Source: Mitsuaria sp. GD03876
GTDB lineage: Bacteria > Pseudomonadota > Gammaproteobacteria > Burkholderiales > Burkholderiaceae_C
DNA: 64,000 nt
Assembly: GCF_029840635.1 (NCBI RefSeq)
Contig: NZ_JAOCCU010000020.1
Coordinates: 51,234 to 115,233 of the forward strand
Reading direction: 5' to 3'
Within the stretch, counting starts at the first letter, position 1, and each line of letters starts with the position of its first letter. Made by a program: the position numbers and the translations under genes. The notes beneath the pieces are model-generated. The model ran no database searches. It saw nothing but the letters and a program-made list of their open reading frames with translations, and was not told the DNA's origin. Shown piece by piece: positions 1-8,795 of the stretch.

Positions 1-97
1 CGCGGCGGTGCGTCCGTCTCGCACCTGCGGGGCATGGCGACGCGCGGCGGCGCCTGGGCTCGCGCCGACCGCGGCGGATGCCAGCGAAGTCGGGCGT

Positions 98-1237
98 TCA
101 GTTCGAACGCAGCAGCAGCCAGGCGACGAGCGCCGCCAGCGCCAGCACCAGCGCGAGGCCGGCCAACCGTTCCGCCAGCGGCGTGCCGGGCGCGGGGACG
201 CGCTCGTCGGCGTCGGCCTCCAGCGGCGGGGGCGGCGGCAGCAGGGGCATCGGCGCCGAGGCCGGTCCCTGCGCGCCCGCGGCCGCGCCGGGCCGCGCGG
301 GCGCCGGCGGTTCGACCTCGATCCAGTCGCGCACCGCCTGCGCGAGCAGCTCGCGGTCGGTGAACGAGCGGCCGTCCATCATGGCCCGGTCGAGCAACTG
401 GTCCAGGCTCTCGCGCTGCGCCGCCGTCAGCGACAGCCACGATTGCAGCGAGGCCACCGGCGTCGCGCCGGGCTCGGGCGCCTCGTCGACCGCGTCCTCC
501 GCCGCGTCGCGGCGCGGCAGGCGGCCGTTGACCAGCAGGCCCAGCAGGCGGCCGAGCGCGTGGGTCTCGCTGTTGGCGTCGGGGCGGCCGCCGGCGCGCT
601 GGCGCGCGTTGGCCAGCGGCTCGGCGGCGCGGACCAGCGCGGCGGGCGCCTGGCTGTCGCGGGGCGCGAGGCCCTGGCCCAGCCAGTGCAGCTGCTGGGC
701 GGGGCTCAGCCACAGCGTGCCGGGATCGAGCTCATGCAGCACCAGGCCCTGCGCGTGCGCGGCGTCCAGCATCTCGACCAGGTCCAGGAGCAGCTGCATG
801 CGCCGCTTCAGCGGCAGCGCCATCGCCACGCGCAGCAGCGGCGCGCCTTCCATCGCCGGCACGATCAGGTAGGGCAATCCGACCGGGCTGAGGCCGCTGT
901 CCAGCGGCGCGCCGTAGGTCGGGTGCTGGAAACGCGCAAGCGCTTCCGAGTCCTCGGCGAAGCGCATCAGCACCGCCTGCGCATCCGCCTCGTGCCGGTA
1001 GACCAGCGCGAGCCCGACCTGCGCGGCCGCCTTGCCGTGCTCGACGCGGAACCAGAAGCCGGAAGCGCATTCGAACAGCTCGGCGGCGACGCGCCAGACG
1101 CCCAGCCGCTCGCCCACGGCGGGCAGCGTCGGCACGGCGCGGCCCGGCCCGCCGCCGCCCGCGGCGCCGTCATGCGCGGCGAGCGGGTCGTGCGGCGCCC
1201 GGAAGTCAGACGCGTGCGGGGCGGGCGGCTCGATCAT
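98..1237 (-). CDS. Tail-anchored protein-kinase-like protein, probably a pseudokinase
   Basis: This 379-residue protein follows the Ser/Thr kinase fold loosely. Residues about 90-140 read like an N-lobe (ALARFQHP, then LPYLIVPAMEGAPL in the hinge position), and residues about 160-195 hold the catalytic-loop region. The key residues are missing: the VAIK lysine position reads ALVY, HRDLKPxN is replaced by HELDPGTLWL, and DFG is replaced by GQG. A Pro/Ala-rich linker (about 310-355) leads to one C-terminal transmembrane helix (about 358-376) and a three-residue tail, so the kinase-like domain should face the cytoplasm. An inactive, scaffolding or sensing role is inferred; the partner is unknown. 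It is divergent from the S9 peptidase, whose start is 35 nt away. Positions 1-97, downstream of it, show nothing I can assign. Confidence 0.6.
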   Translation of the reverse strand: MIEPPAPHASDFRAPHDPLAAHDGAAGGGGPGRAVPTLPAVGERLGVWRVAAELFECASGFWFRVEHGKAAAQVGLALVYRHEADAQAVLMRFAEDSEALARFQHPTYGAPLDSGLSPVGLPYLIVPAMEGAPLLRVAMALPLKRRMQLLLDLVEMLDAAHAQGLVLHELDPGTLWLSPAQQLHWLGQGLAPRDSQAPAALVRAAEPLANARQRAGGRPDANSETHALGRLLGLLVNGRLPRRDAAEDAVDEAPEPGATPVASLQSWLSLTAAQRESLDQLLDRAMMDGRSFTDRELLAQAVRDWIEVEPPAPARPGAAAGAQGPASAPMPLLPPPPPLEADADERVPAPGTPLAERLAGLALVLALAALVAWLLLRSN

Positions 1238-1272
1238 GGGCGCGAATCCTAGCGCAGCGATACTTCGGCCCC

Positions 1273-3756
1273 ATGTCCTCGCGCGTCCCCTCCGTCGGCC
1301 AGAGCCGCCCGCCCGTCGCCGCCCGCGCGGCGCTTGCCGCCGCCGCGGCGGTCACGCTGCTGGGGGCGCTGACGGCAGCCCCCGCGCCGGCACGAGCGAC
1401 GCCGTCGCCGTACAAGCAGCCGTCCGCGGCGATCCGCGAGCTGCTGGACGCCCCCGCCCTGCCCCGGCTGCTGCCGTCGCCGGACCGGCAGTCGCTGGCG
1501 CTGGTCGAGCAGCGCCGCTACACGCCGCTCGAGGAACTCGCCCGGCCGGGCCTGCGCCTGGCCGGCGCCCGCTTCGATCCGCGCAACGCCAGCCAGCAGA
1601 ACCTGGTCGCGGTGCAGCGCGTGCGGCTGCGCTCGCTGCTCGAGCCGGAGGCGACCGAACGCGAGGTCGAGCTGCCGGCCGGCGGCACCTGGCACAACTT
1701 CGTCTGGGCACCGGACGGGCAACGCTTCCTGCTGTCGCGGCGCACGGACACGGCCGACGAGCTGTGGGCCGGCGCGGCGTCCAACGGCCAACTCTGGCGC
1801 ATCTACAACGTGCGGCTCAACAACGCCGTCGATGCCGACGACATCGCGTGGCTCAACCCGCGCGAGGCGATCGTGCTGACGGTGCCCGACGGGCGCGGCC
1901 CGGCGCCCAGCCGCCACCAGGCGGGCCCGTCGATCCAGGAGACGCATGGCAAGGCGTCGCCGGAACGGACCTATCCGGACCTGCTGCGCAACCCGCGCGA
2001 CGAGGACCTGTTCGAGTACTACGCGCGCTCGCAGCTGACGCTGATCGACATCGCCAGCGGCCAGAGCAAGGACATCGGCACGCCGGGGCTGTTCACCAGC
2101 GTGACCAGCGTCGGCAATGGCCAGGCGCTGCTCACCGAGCGGCTGGCGCGCCCCTTCAGCTACAACCTGACCTTCGACGACTTCCCGACCGTGGTCGAGG
2201 TGCGCCAGCGCGACGGCAAGGTGATCCGCGAGCTGGCGAAGATGCCGCTCAAGCAGGGCGTGGCGATCGACGGCGCGCTGCCGGGACCGCGGGTGTTCTA
2301 TCCGTCGCCGACGAAGGACGCGTCGATCTACTGGGTCGAGGCGCTGGACGGCGGCAATCCGGCGACGCGCGCGGCGTTCCGCGATCGCGTGATGCGACTG
2401 GATCCGCCCTACACCGGCGAGCCCTTCGAGGTGCAGCGCATGCCCTACCGCTTCACCCGGCTGCGTTTCCTCGACGACGGCGTGCACGGTCTGCTGACCG
2501 AGGAGGACCGCTCGCGCGGCTGGACGCGGACCTACCTGCTGCCGCTGCGCGGCACGCAGAGCCGGCCGTTGTTCGAGCACTCGGTGCGCGAGCGCTACCG
2601 GCATCCGGGCTTCCCGTTCATGCGGACGCTGCCCAACGGGCACCAGGTGGCGCAGACGCTCAATGGGGACCTGCTGCTGTCGGGCCAGGGCGCGAGCCCG
2701 AAGGGGGACCGACCGTTCCTGGACAAGCTGTCGCTGAAGGACCTGAGCGTGCAGCGGCTGTTTCAGTCGGCGGAGGGGGTCTACGAGGCGCCGGTGGCGC
2801 TGCTGGAGGATCGGCGGCTGGTGACGCAGCGCGAGACGGAGCACGAGCCGCCGAACCTGGTGCTGCGCGAGAACGGCAAGGCGACGCCGCTGACGCGGAT
2901 CAAGGACCCGACGCCGCAGCTCAAGGCGGTGCGCCGGGAGCTGGTGACGTTCAAGCGGGCCGACGGCGTGGAGATGTCGTTCTGGATGTACCTGCCGCCG
3001 GACCAGCGGGAGGGTGAGAAGCGGCCGGCGCTGGTGTGGGCGTATCCGCTGGAGTTCAACGATGCGGCGATCGCCGGGCAGTTGAGCGGGTCGCCGGGCC
3101 GGTACATGAGTTTCTCGGGCATCAGCGCGTTGAATTTGCTGATGGATGGGTATGTGGTGCTGATGGACGCGACGATGCCGGTGGTGGGGGACTCGCGGAA
3201 CATGAACGACAGTTTCGTCGAGCAGATCACGGCGAATGCGCGGGCGATCGTGGACAAGGCGGAGGAGTTGGGCACGGTGGATCCGAGGCGGATCGCGATT
3301 GGCGGTCACAGCTACGGGGCCTTCATGGCGGTGAACCTGATGGCGCACACGAAGCTTTTCCGATGCGGCATTGCCCGCAGTGGTGCCTACAACCGCACGC
3401 TGACGCCGTTTGGATTCCAGAGCGAGCGTCGTTCCCTCTGGGATGCGAAGGATGTCTACCTGAAGCTGTCCCCTTTCCTCTTCGCGAACCAGATCAAGGA
3501 TCCGTTGTTGTTGATTCATGGCGAGGCCGACAACAACTCGGGCACGTTCCCGATGCAAAGCGAGCGCCTGTACCAGGCCATGGCGGGCCTGGGCGGCACT
3601 GCCCGCTATGTGTTGTTGCCTTTCGAGGCCCACGGCTACACCTCCCGCGAGTCCTCGGGCCAGGTGCAATGGGAGATGAGCCAGTGGTTGAAGGGATGCG
3701 TGGGCGACCCTCGTGCCGAGGCCAAGCCTCGCCAGCCTGCCGGCTCCTCGCCGTGA
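1273..3756 (+). CDS. Secreted S9 (prolyl oligopeptidase) family peptidase
   Basis: 827 residues. A basic, alanine-rich leader ending near residue 42 (AAPAPARA) looks like a Sec signal peptide, so the enzyme is probably periplasmic. The N-terminal half should form the beta-propeller typical of S9 enzymes. The C-terminal third is an alpha/beta hydrolase with the nucleophile in GGHSYGAF (Ser680), an aspartate in HGEADNN (Asp753) and a histidine in EAHGY (His787), so the triad looks complete. The pattern resembles the glutamyl-endopeptidase/acylaminoacyl-peptidase branch of S9, but the substrate cannot be read from sequence. The gene stands alone and converges on the zinc peptidase gene, with a long inverted repeat between them. 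Confidence 0.85.
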   Translation: MSSRVPSVGQSRPPVAARAALAAAAAVTLLGALTAAPAPARATPSPYKQPSAAIRELLDAPALPRLLPSPDRQSLALVEQRRYTPLEELARPGLRLAGARFDPRNASQQNLVAVQRVRLRSLLEPEATEREVELPAGGTWHNFVWAPDGQRFLLSRRTDTADELWAGAASNGQLWRIYNVRLNNAVDADDIAWLNPREAIVLTVPDGRGPAPSRHQAGPSIQETHGKASPERTYPDLLRNPRDEDLFEYYARSQLTLIDIASGQSKDIGTPGLFTSVTSVGNGQALLTERLARPFSYNLTFDDFPTVVEVRQRDGKVIRELAKMPLKQGVAIDGALPGPRVFYPSPTKDASIYWVEALDGGNPATRAAFRDRVMRLDPPYTGEPFEVQRMPYRFTRLRFLDDGVHGLLTEEDRSRGWTRTYLLPLRGTQSRPLFEHSVRERYRHPGFPFMRTLPNGHQVAQTLNGDLLLSGQGASPKGDRPFLDKLSLKDLSVQRLFQSAEGVYEAPVALLEDRRLVTQRETEHEPPNLVLRENGKATPLTRIKDPTPQLKAVRRELVTFKRADGVEMSFWMYLPPDQREGEKRPALVWAYPLEFNDAAIAGQLSGSPGRYMSFSGISALNLLMDGYVVLMDATMPVVGDSRNMNDSFVEQITANARAIVDKAEELGTVDPRRIAIGGHSYGAFMAVNLMAHTKLFRCGIARSGAYNRTLTPFGFQSERRSLWDAKDVYLKLSPFLFANQIKDPLLLIHGEADNNSGTFPMQSERLYQAMAGLGGTARYVLLPFEAHGYTSRESSGQVQWEMSQWLKGCVGDPRAEAKPRQPAGSSP

Positions 3757-3770
3757 GGGAGCCTCTCGGG

Positions 3771-3916
3771 CCGTCGATTGGCCGGGGCCGCCGGCGATGC
3801 CGAAGCCTTCAATGACTGACCAGGCGCGTTCTGTCTGAGGGTAGCGAGCCGAAGGTGAGCGGCCCGAGTTGAGCGCCGGGGCTTCGGCGTCGCCGGCGGC
3901 CCCGGTCAATTGACGG
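3771..3916. repeat. Long inverted repeat (37-nt arms) between convergent genes
   Basis: The left arm is 3771-3807 and the right arm 3880-3916, separated by a 72-nt centre. The arms are complementary along all 37 positions except three, and each of the three would be a G.U pair in RNA, so a transcript could form an uninterrupted helix. The repeat lies between the stop codons of two convergent genes and may end or protect both transcripts. There is no T-tract, so it is not a classical intrinsic terminator. The centre contains GCGCGTTCTGTCTGAG, which resembles intergenic repeat sequence I recall from Burkholderiales, but I have not checked this. Confidence 0.7.
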
Positions 3917-3938
3917 CTTGCTCGTTGAAGGCGGGGAT

Positions 3939-4826
3939 TCAGAGCGGTTTCGCCGAGAACGTATCGCAGTCTCTCAGGTCTCCTTGGGCCATCCCCCGCT
4001 TGAACCATCGTTGACGCTGTTCCGAGGTGCCGTGGGTGAAGCTTTCCGGCACGACGCCGCGCCCTGCGTTGCGTTGGAGGGTGTCGTCGCCGATCTGGGC
4101 GGCGGCATTGAGGGCTTCCTCGATATCGCCGGCTTCCAGCCAGCCCTTGCCTTGTTGCGAGTGATGCGCCCAGACCCCGGCGAAGCAATCGGCCTGGAGT
4201 TCAACGCGCACGCTGGTCGCGTTGGCCGCTTGTTCGGATTGACGACGGCGAGCCGCGTCGACCTTCTCGGTGATGCCGAGGAGGTGCTGAACGTGGTGGC
4301 CGACTTCGTGCGCGATGACGTAGGCCTGGGCGAAGTCGCCGGGTGCGCCGAGGCGCTCCCGGAGGGTTTGATAGAAGCTGAGGTCGATGTAGACCTTGCT
4401 GTCGCCGGGGCAATAGAAGGGTCCCATGGCGGATTGACCCATGCCGCAGGCGGTGGGTTCGCGGCCTTCGAAGAGTCGGAGCTTGGGGGCTTGGTAGGTT
4501 TTGCCGCCGGCTTGGAAGAGCTTGGTCCAGACGTCTTCGGTGTCGGCGAGGACGACGCTGACGAACTTGGCGGGGGTGTCCTGCGGGTGGGTGGGGGCGA
4601 CGTCGCGTTGTTGCGGGTTGCCGGTCTGGACGGTGGAGCCGTCGAGCACGCCGAGGACGGTGAGCGGGTTGATGCCGAAGGCCCAGGAGGCGAGCAGCGC
4701 GATGACGATGCCGCCGATGCCGATGCCGCGTCCGCCGAGCATCGGCAGGCCGCCGCCGCCTCCTCCGCCGCCACCGCCGCGTGCATCCTCGACGTTGTCG
4801 CTCTCGCGCTGACCTTCCCACTTCAT
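3939..4826 (-). CDS. YpfJ-type neutral zinc metallopeptidase, membrane anchored
   Basis: 295 residues. The start was set at MKWEGQRESDN, the usual beginning of this family, because AGGAG lies 6 nt upstream; the open frame extends further upstream but without family features. A run of ten glycines follows the conserved N-terminus, then one transmembrane segment (about residues 32-50, GIVIALLASWAFG). The zinc-binding HExxH motif is present as AHEVGHHVQHL. The glycine run is coded by a GCC-rich stretch that could slip. Members are annotated as putative neutral zinc metallopeptidases; the physiological substrate is unknown. It converges on the S9 peptidase gene and ends 182 nt from it. Confidence 0.85.
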   Translation of the reverse strand: MKWEGQRESDNVEDARGGGGGGGGGGLPMLGGRGIGIGGIVIALLASWAFGINPLTVLGVLDGSTVQTGNPQQRDVAPTHPQDTPAKFVSVVLADTEDVWTKLFQAGGKTYQAPKLRLFEGREPTACGMGQSAMGPFYCPGDSKVYIDLSFYQTLRERLGAPGDFAQAYVIAHEVGHHVQHLLGITEKVDAARRRQSEQAANATSVRVELQADCFAGVWAHHSQQGKGWLEAGDIEEALNAAAQIGDDTLQRNAGRGVVPESFTHGTSEQRQRWFKRGMAQGDLRDCDTFSAKPL

Positions 4827-4959
4827 GGTGTGCTCCTTTGGCAGCCGGGAGTCCGGCTCGAACATCCGCTGAGCATGGCACAGCGCGCGTGACGGTGGTG
4901 TCGGACGGCGCCGCGCGTGCGCGTGTTCCCCCACGATCGAGGGACAGGAAGGCGGCGCG

Positions 4960-7134
4960 TCAGTCGGCCGCCTGGGCCTCGCCGTCCATGTCGGCGGCGG
5001 GGAGGATCAGGTGGAATTCGGCGCCGCCGCCCTCGCGGTTGGCCGCATAGAGGCGGCCGCCATGCATCTCGACGATCCGGCGGCTGATCGGCAGGCCGAG
5101 TCCCGTCCCGCCGGAGCCGTCCTTGGTCGCGGTCGATTGGACGAAGGGGTCGAAGATGCGTTCGAGCTCGTCGACCGGGATGCCGGGACCGCGATCGGCC
5201 ACGCGCAGATGCAGCGTCCCGTCGGACACGCGATCGCCGATCAGCTCGATGGTGCCGCCCTGCGGCGCGAACTTGATCGCGTTGGCCAGCACGTTGCGCA
5301 CCGCCTGCTGGATGCGCAGCGGATCCAGGCGCGCCGGCATCGACGCGGGCAACTCGGCGCTGACCATCAGCTGGCGCTTGGCGATCAGCGGCGCGAGCTC
5401 GCGCAACACCGCGCTGACCGGCTCGCGGAGGTCCTGCATCCGGAGTTCCAGCGCGCCGACGGTGCTCTCGAGCTTGGAAGCGTCCAGCAGGTCGTTGACC
5501 AGCGCCAGCATCCGCTGCCCCGAGCCGTGGATGTCGGCGAACATCGCCTGCAGCCGTTCCTGCCCGCCGCTGCGCGCGATGCCGAGTTCCGAGAAGCCGA
5601 GGATGGACTGCAGCGGCGTGCGCAGCTCGTGGCTGATGTTGGCGAGGAATTCGGTCTTGGTGCGCGAGGCTTCCTCCGCCGCGTCTCGCGCCTGGCGGGT
5701 CAGGCGCTCGGCGGCGGCGCGTTCGGTGATGTCGACGGCGCTGCCGGCGTAGCCGAGCAACTCGCCATCGCGGCGCAGCGGCACCGTCGCGATCTGGTAG
5801 CGACGCGGCGCGCCCTCGCCGTTGCGGATCGTGGCCTCGACGCTGCGCACGCCCTCGTCGCCATCGAACAGGCCGGCCACCGCCTCGCGATCCGCGGGTT
5901 CCGCGAGGTCCGCGAGGCGGCGCCCCACCGCCTCGTCCGGCCGGCCGCGATGCAGCGTCGTCCAACGTGCGTTCACGAAGGTCAGCGTCCCCGCCGGATT
6001 GGTCCGGAAGATCACTTCCTGGACGCTCTTGAGCAGCACGCGCATGTCGCGCTCGCGATCGGCGAGCTGCTCGTGCGCGCCTTCCAGCGCCTCCATCGCC
6101 TCGGCCCGCGCCTGCAGGCTGCGCCGCACCGTCGCGGTGGCCAGCGCGATCACCGCGAGCGCCAGCGCGCCGATCAACAGCAGCCAGCGCAGCCCGGCAT
6201 GCCAGCGCGCGAGCACTTCCTCCATCGACTGCTCGACGCCGACGATCAGCGGCCGCCGCTGCGCCGCGCGGTAGGCCACGATCACCTCGCCGGGCAAGGC
6301 GCCCGCGCCGATGTAGGTGCCATGCTCGCGCCCGCGACGCAGCGCGTCGAAGGCGGGATGGCCGTCCAGCCGCTGCCCGGGCAGTTGATGCAGGGACTCC
6401 ATCGCGGCGAGCAACTGGCCGTCGGTCGAGGCCAGCCAGGCGGCGCTGTGCCCCGTGGGCAGCGCGCGTTGCTGGACCTGCGTCAGCGCATCCGGATTGA
6501 TCAGCGCCAGCAGCCAGCGCGGCTCCTTGTCGCGCGTGCCAGGCGCCGTGCCGGCCGGCGCGGACGGGGCACTCGCCGGCGCGTCCGGCGGCAAGGGCAG
6601 TTGCAGCAGCAGCGGCAGCATGCCGACCGGCGATCCCCGCGCCCCGCGCCCCTTCGCCAGGTCCGCCAGCCCGCGCCCGGATTGGAGCGGCATCAGCAGG
6701 TCGCGATCGGGCCCGGGCAGCCGGCCGAAGTCGTCGAGCGACACCTCCAGCCCGACCTCGTCGCGATCGGTGCTGATCAGCACCCGGCCGCGCATGTCGA
6801 GCAGCGAGACGCTGCGGATGAACGGCAGCCCCACCAGCACGTGGCTGAAATGGTCGCCGAGGTGCAGCACCTCGTCCTCGTCGTCGACCGAGCGCATCAG
6901 CCCGTCCCCGATCGCATGCAGCGACAGCGAGGCGGTCTCGATCGTGCGGCTCGCGTCGCTCTCCAGCACCTGCGCCAGCAGCGCGCCGCGGGTGCGGGCC
7001 TCGTCGATCGCCTCCTGGCGGCCGACCCAGGCCGGACCGATCAGCCCGGCCAGCGTCCCCGCCGCCACGGCGATGCCCGCCCACAGCGCGGCGCGGCGCA
7101 GGCGCTGGAGGGACCGGACGGCGGGACCGAGCAT
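4960..7134 (-). CDS. Membrane PAS-domain sensor histidine kinase without receiver
   Basis: 724 residues. Two transmembrane helices (about 15-33 and 313-332) enclose a roughly 280-residue extracytoplasmic sensor region of Cache-like size. A PAS domain follows (about 360-480, ending in DITERAAAERL), then a HisKA domain with the phospho-accepting histidine in NISHELRTPLQS and an HATPase domain (N box VLANAIKFAP, G1 DRGPGIP, G2 GTGLGLPIS). The protein ends shortly after the HATPase, with no receiver or HPt domain. It starts 15 nt after the stop of the solute-binding protein gene, so the two are probably co-transcribed and the binding protein may present its ligand to the sensor region. A divergent operon codes the receiver and HPt parts. 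Confidence 0.9.
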   Translation of the reverse strand: MLGPAVRSLQRLRRAALWAGIAVAAGTLAGLIGPAWVGRQEAIDEARTRGALLAQVLESDASRTIETASLSLHAIGDGLMRSVDDEDEVLHLGDHFSHVLVGLPFIRSVSLLDMRGRVLISTDRDEVGLEVSLDDFGRLPGPDRDLLMPLQSGRGLADLAKGRGARGSPVGMLPLLLQLPLPPDAPASAPSAPAGTAPGTRDKEPRWLLALINPDALTQVQQRALPTGHSAAWLASTDGQLLAAMESLHQLPGQRLDGHPAFDALRRGREHGTYIGAGALPGEVIVAYRAAQRRPLIVGVEQSMEEVLARWHAGLRWLLLIGALALAVIALATATVRRSLQARAEAMEALEGAHEQLADRERDMRVLLKSVQEVIFRTNPAGTLTFVNARWTTLHRGRPDEAVGRRLADLAEPADREAVAGLFDGDEGVRSVEATIRNGEGAPRRYQIATVPLRRDGELLGYAGSAVDITERAAAERLTRQARDAAEEASRTKTEFLANISHELRTPLQSILGFSELGIARSGGQERLQAMFADIHGSGQRMLALVNDLLDASKLESTVGALELRMQDLREPVSAVLRELAPLIAKRQLMVSAELPASMPARLDPLRIQQAVRNVLANAIKFAPQGGTIELIGDRVSDGTLHLRVADRGPGIPVDELERIFDPFVQSTATKDGSGGTGLGLPISRRIVEMHGGRLYAANREGGGAEFHLILPAADMDGEAQAAD

Positions 7135-7149
7135 CGTGGCGGCTCCGCG

Positions 7150-7989
7150 TCAGGGCACGACGATCGCGCCGAGGCCGTGGCGCTCGGCGGCGGCGCGCAA
7201 CCGGCCGTCGCGCTTGATCCGCGCGACGAAGTCGTCCAGCCGCGCCAGCCAGGCGGTGTCGCCGCGCTTGACCGCGTAGGCGTACGGCAGGATGTGGAAG
7301 GGCCGCGGCGGCGCGATCAGCTGCGCCCAGTCGGCGTTGTCGAGCAGCCGGCGGCTGTAGGGGTAGTCGGTCATGAAGACATCGGCGCGGCCGGACTCGA
7401 GTTCGCGCTCGCGCGTCGCCGGCGGTTCCACCACCCGCAGCCGCGCGCGCTTGAGCGCGTCGCGCATCACCGGCTCCATGAAGGTCCCAGCTTGCACCGC
7501 CACCACGACGCCGGGCTGGTCGATGTCCTCCCAGCGCTTGACCACGCGGCTGGCGCGGCTGGCGATCGCGTAGATGTCGCTCTGCAGGTAAGGCTGCGTG
7601 AAGGCGAGCGTCGCGCGCCGCTGCGGCAGCACGGCCACCGCGAACATCGCCACGTCGCAGCGCTCCGATTCCAGGTCCGCGGTCAGCCGCTGGAACGAGG
7701 ACTCGACATACCGCAGCCGCGCGCCCAGGTCCTTGGCGAGTTCGTTGGACAGGTCGATGTCCAGGCCGCTCAGCGTCTCGTCGCGCGGGTGGCGGTAGGT
7801 GATGCCGTAGTACTCGGGCCAGATGCAGACCCGCAGCACGCCGGACGACGCGACGCGGCGCAGCACCGACCCGTCCGGGGCGGACGCCGGGCCGGCCGGG
7901 GCGCCGCGCACGGGCAGCGCGAGCGACGCCGCGACGGCCATGGCGGCTGCCGCGGCCCAGGCGCCAGGTCCGCTGTTTCGCTTCGTCAT
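7150..7989 (-). CDS. Periplasmic family-3 solute-binding protein (sensor-linked)
   Basis: 279 residues, starting at MTKRNSGPG with GAGGAG 6 nt upstream; the frame stays open upstream without a signal peptide. A signal peptide ends near LPVRGAPA. The mature part has the amino-acid-type SBP_bac_3 pattern (RVCIWPEYYGITYRHP, then GLDIDLSNELAKDLGARLRYV and the later EPVMRDALKRARLRVVE). There is no ABC permease or ATPase gene nearby; the next gene is a histidine kinase 15 nt downstream. A role as an extracytoplasmic ligand sensor for that kinase is therefore inferred, rather than transport. The ligand cannot be predicted, although amino acids or small organic acids are usual for the family. Confidence 0.85.
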   Translation of the reverse strand: MTKRNSGPGAWAAAAAMAVAASLALPVRGAPAGPASAPDGSVLRRVASSGVLRVCIWPEYYGITYRHPRDETLSGLDIDLSNELAKDLGARLRYVESSFQRLTADLESERCDVAMFAVAVLPQRRATLAFTQPYLQSDIYAIASRASRVVKRWEDIDQPGVVVAVQAGTFMEPVMRDALKRARLRVVEPPATRERELESGRADVFMTDYPYSRRLLDNADWAQLIAPPRPFHILPYAYAVKRGDTAWLARLDDFVARIKRDGRLRAAAERHGLGAIVVP

Positions 7990-8095
7990 CACGTCTCCTC
8001 GCACCCGGATTGCACCAGAGTTCCCCCGCCCGATCGCGAGGGAAGCCCCGATCCCCAAACGAAGTCACATCGAATATCAGTTTTATCGCTTATAA

Positions 8096-8125
8096 GTGGG
8101 GATATTGCCCACCTAAACATTTAGG
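8096..8125. promoter_or_regulatory. Two adjacent palindromes in an AT-rich divergent promoter
   Basis: The 156-nt gap between the solute-binding protein and HTH-receiver genes is far more AT-rich than its surroundings. It contains GTGGG-7-CCCAC (8096-8112) directly followed by CCTAAA-CA-TTTAGG (8112-8125), which lies 20 nt upstream of the HTH-receiver start. These are the only obvious dyads there and are good candidates for the operator of the HTH-receiver protein, but no binding evidence exists in the sequence itself. Confidence 0.45.
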
Positions 8126-8145
8126 AAATTCGGCAAAATCGACTT

Positions 8146-8793
8146 ATGACAGCCATTGCCCGGACCCCTGACGATATGCAAGAGGACTTCAGCACGCGCG
8201 AAGTCGCGCAGCGCCTCGGCATGGCGGTCCGCTCGGTGCAGCTGATGGTCGACCGCGGCGAGTTGCAGGCGTGGCGCACGCCCGGCGGCCACCGCCGGAT
8301 CCTGCGCAGTTCGCTCGACGCCTGGCTGACCGGCCGGGGCCTCGCGCCGACCAAGCCCGCCGACCTGGCGCCCGCCGACGGCGCGCCGCAGCGGCTGAAG
8401 GCGCCGCTGATCGAGGACTCCGTTCATTACCAGAACCTGGTCATGCTGCTCGCGCAGCAGGAGTTCCCCGACCTGGACCTGCACACCGCCAACGACGGCA
8501 TCGGCGGCCTGGTGATGTACGGGCAGCTGCAGCCGGAAATCCTGCTGGTCGACATCCTGCTGCCCGGCATCGACGGCGCGGCGCTGGTGACCAGCCTGCG
8601 CTCGCAGCCGCAGTTCGCCAGCAGCGAACTCATCTTCGTCACCGCGCTCGACGAGCAGCAACGCGCGCCGTATGCCTTCGCGCTCGCCGGCCTGCCGCTG
8701 GTGCACAAGCCGCGCCTCGTGACCGACCTGCCGCCGCTGCTCGGCGCCGCCGTCCAGCGCATTCGCGCCCGTCAGCCGCAATTCGCCGGCTGA
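8146..8793 (+). CDS. Excisionase-type HTH fused to a receiver domain (response regulator)
   Basis: 215 residues. The N-terminus (about 14-65) is a MerR/Xis-type winged helix of the HTH_17 kind: STREVAQRLGMAVRSVQLMV followed by WRTPGGHRRI. After a short linker, residues about 86-205 form a receiver domain with acidic residues E90/D91, phospho-acceptor D136 in LLVDILLPG and K188 in VHKPR. The usual order in response regulators is receiver first, so this HTH-then-receiver layout is less common. No clear ribosome binding site precedes 8146; a second in-frame ATG lies at 8176 and the true start is uncertain. Its stop is separated by two nucleotides from the next start. It is probably the DNA-binding output of the module. 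Confidence 0.85.
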   Translation: MTAIARTPDDMQEDFSTREVAQRLGMAVRSVQLMVDRGELQAWRTPGGHRRILRSSLDAWLTGRGLAPTKPADLAPADGAPQRLKAPLIEDSVHYQNLVMLLAQQEFPDLDLHTANDGIGGLVMYGQLQPEILLVDILLPGIDGAALVTSLRSQPQFASSELIFVTALDEQQRAPYAFALAGLPLVHKPRLVTDLPPLLGAAVQRIRARQPQFAG

Positions 8794-8795
8794 GC

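Noticed and set aside
1..97. Possible gene start on the minus strand near position 35
   Set aside because: Too little sequence is visible and no ribosome site or homology supports it.
1249..4188. A 979-codon minus-strand frame opposite the S9 peptidase
   Set aside because: Shadow of a clear peptidase with an intact triad; Arg-rich translation without motifs.
5011..8124. A 1037-codon plus-strand frame opposite the kinase and binding-protein genes
   Set aside because: Shadow frame; the minus-strand genes have complete domain signatures and ribosome sites.
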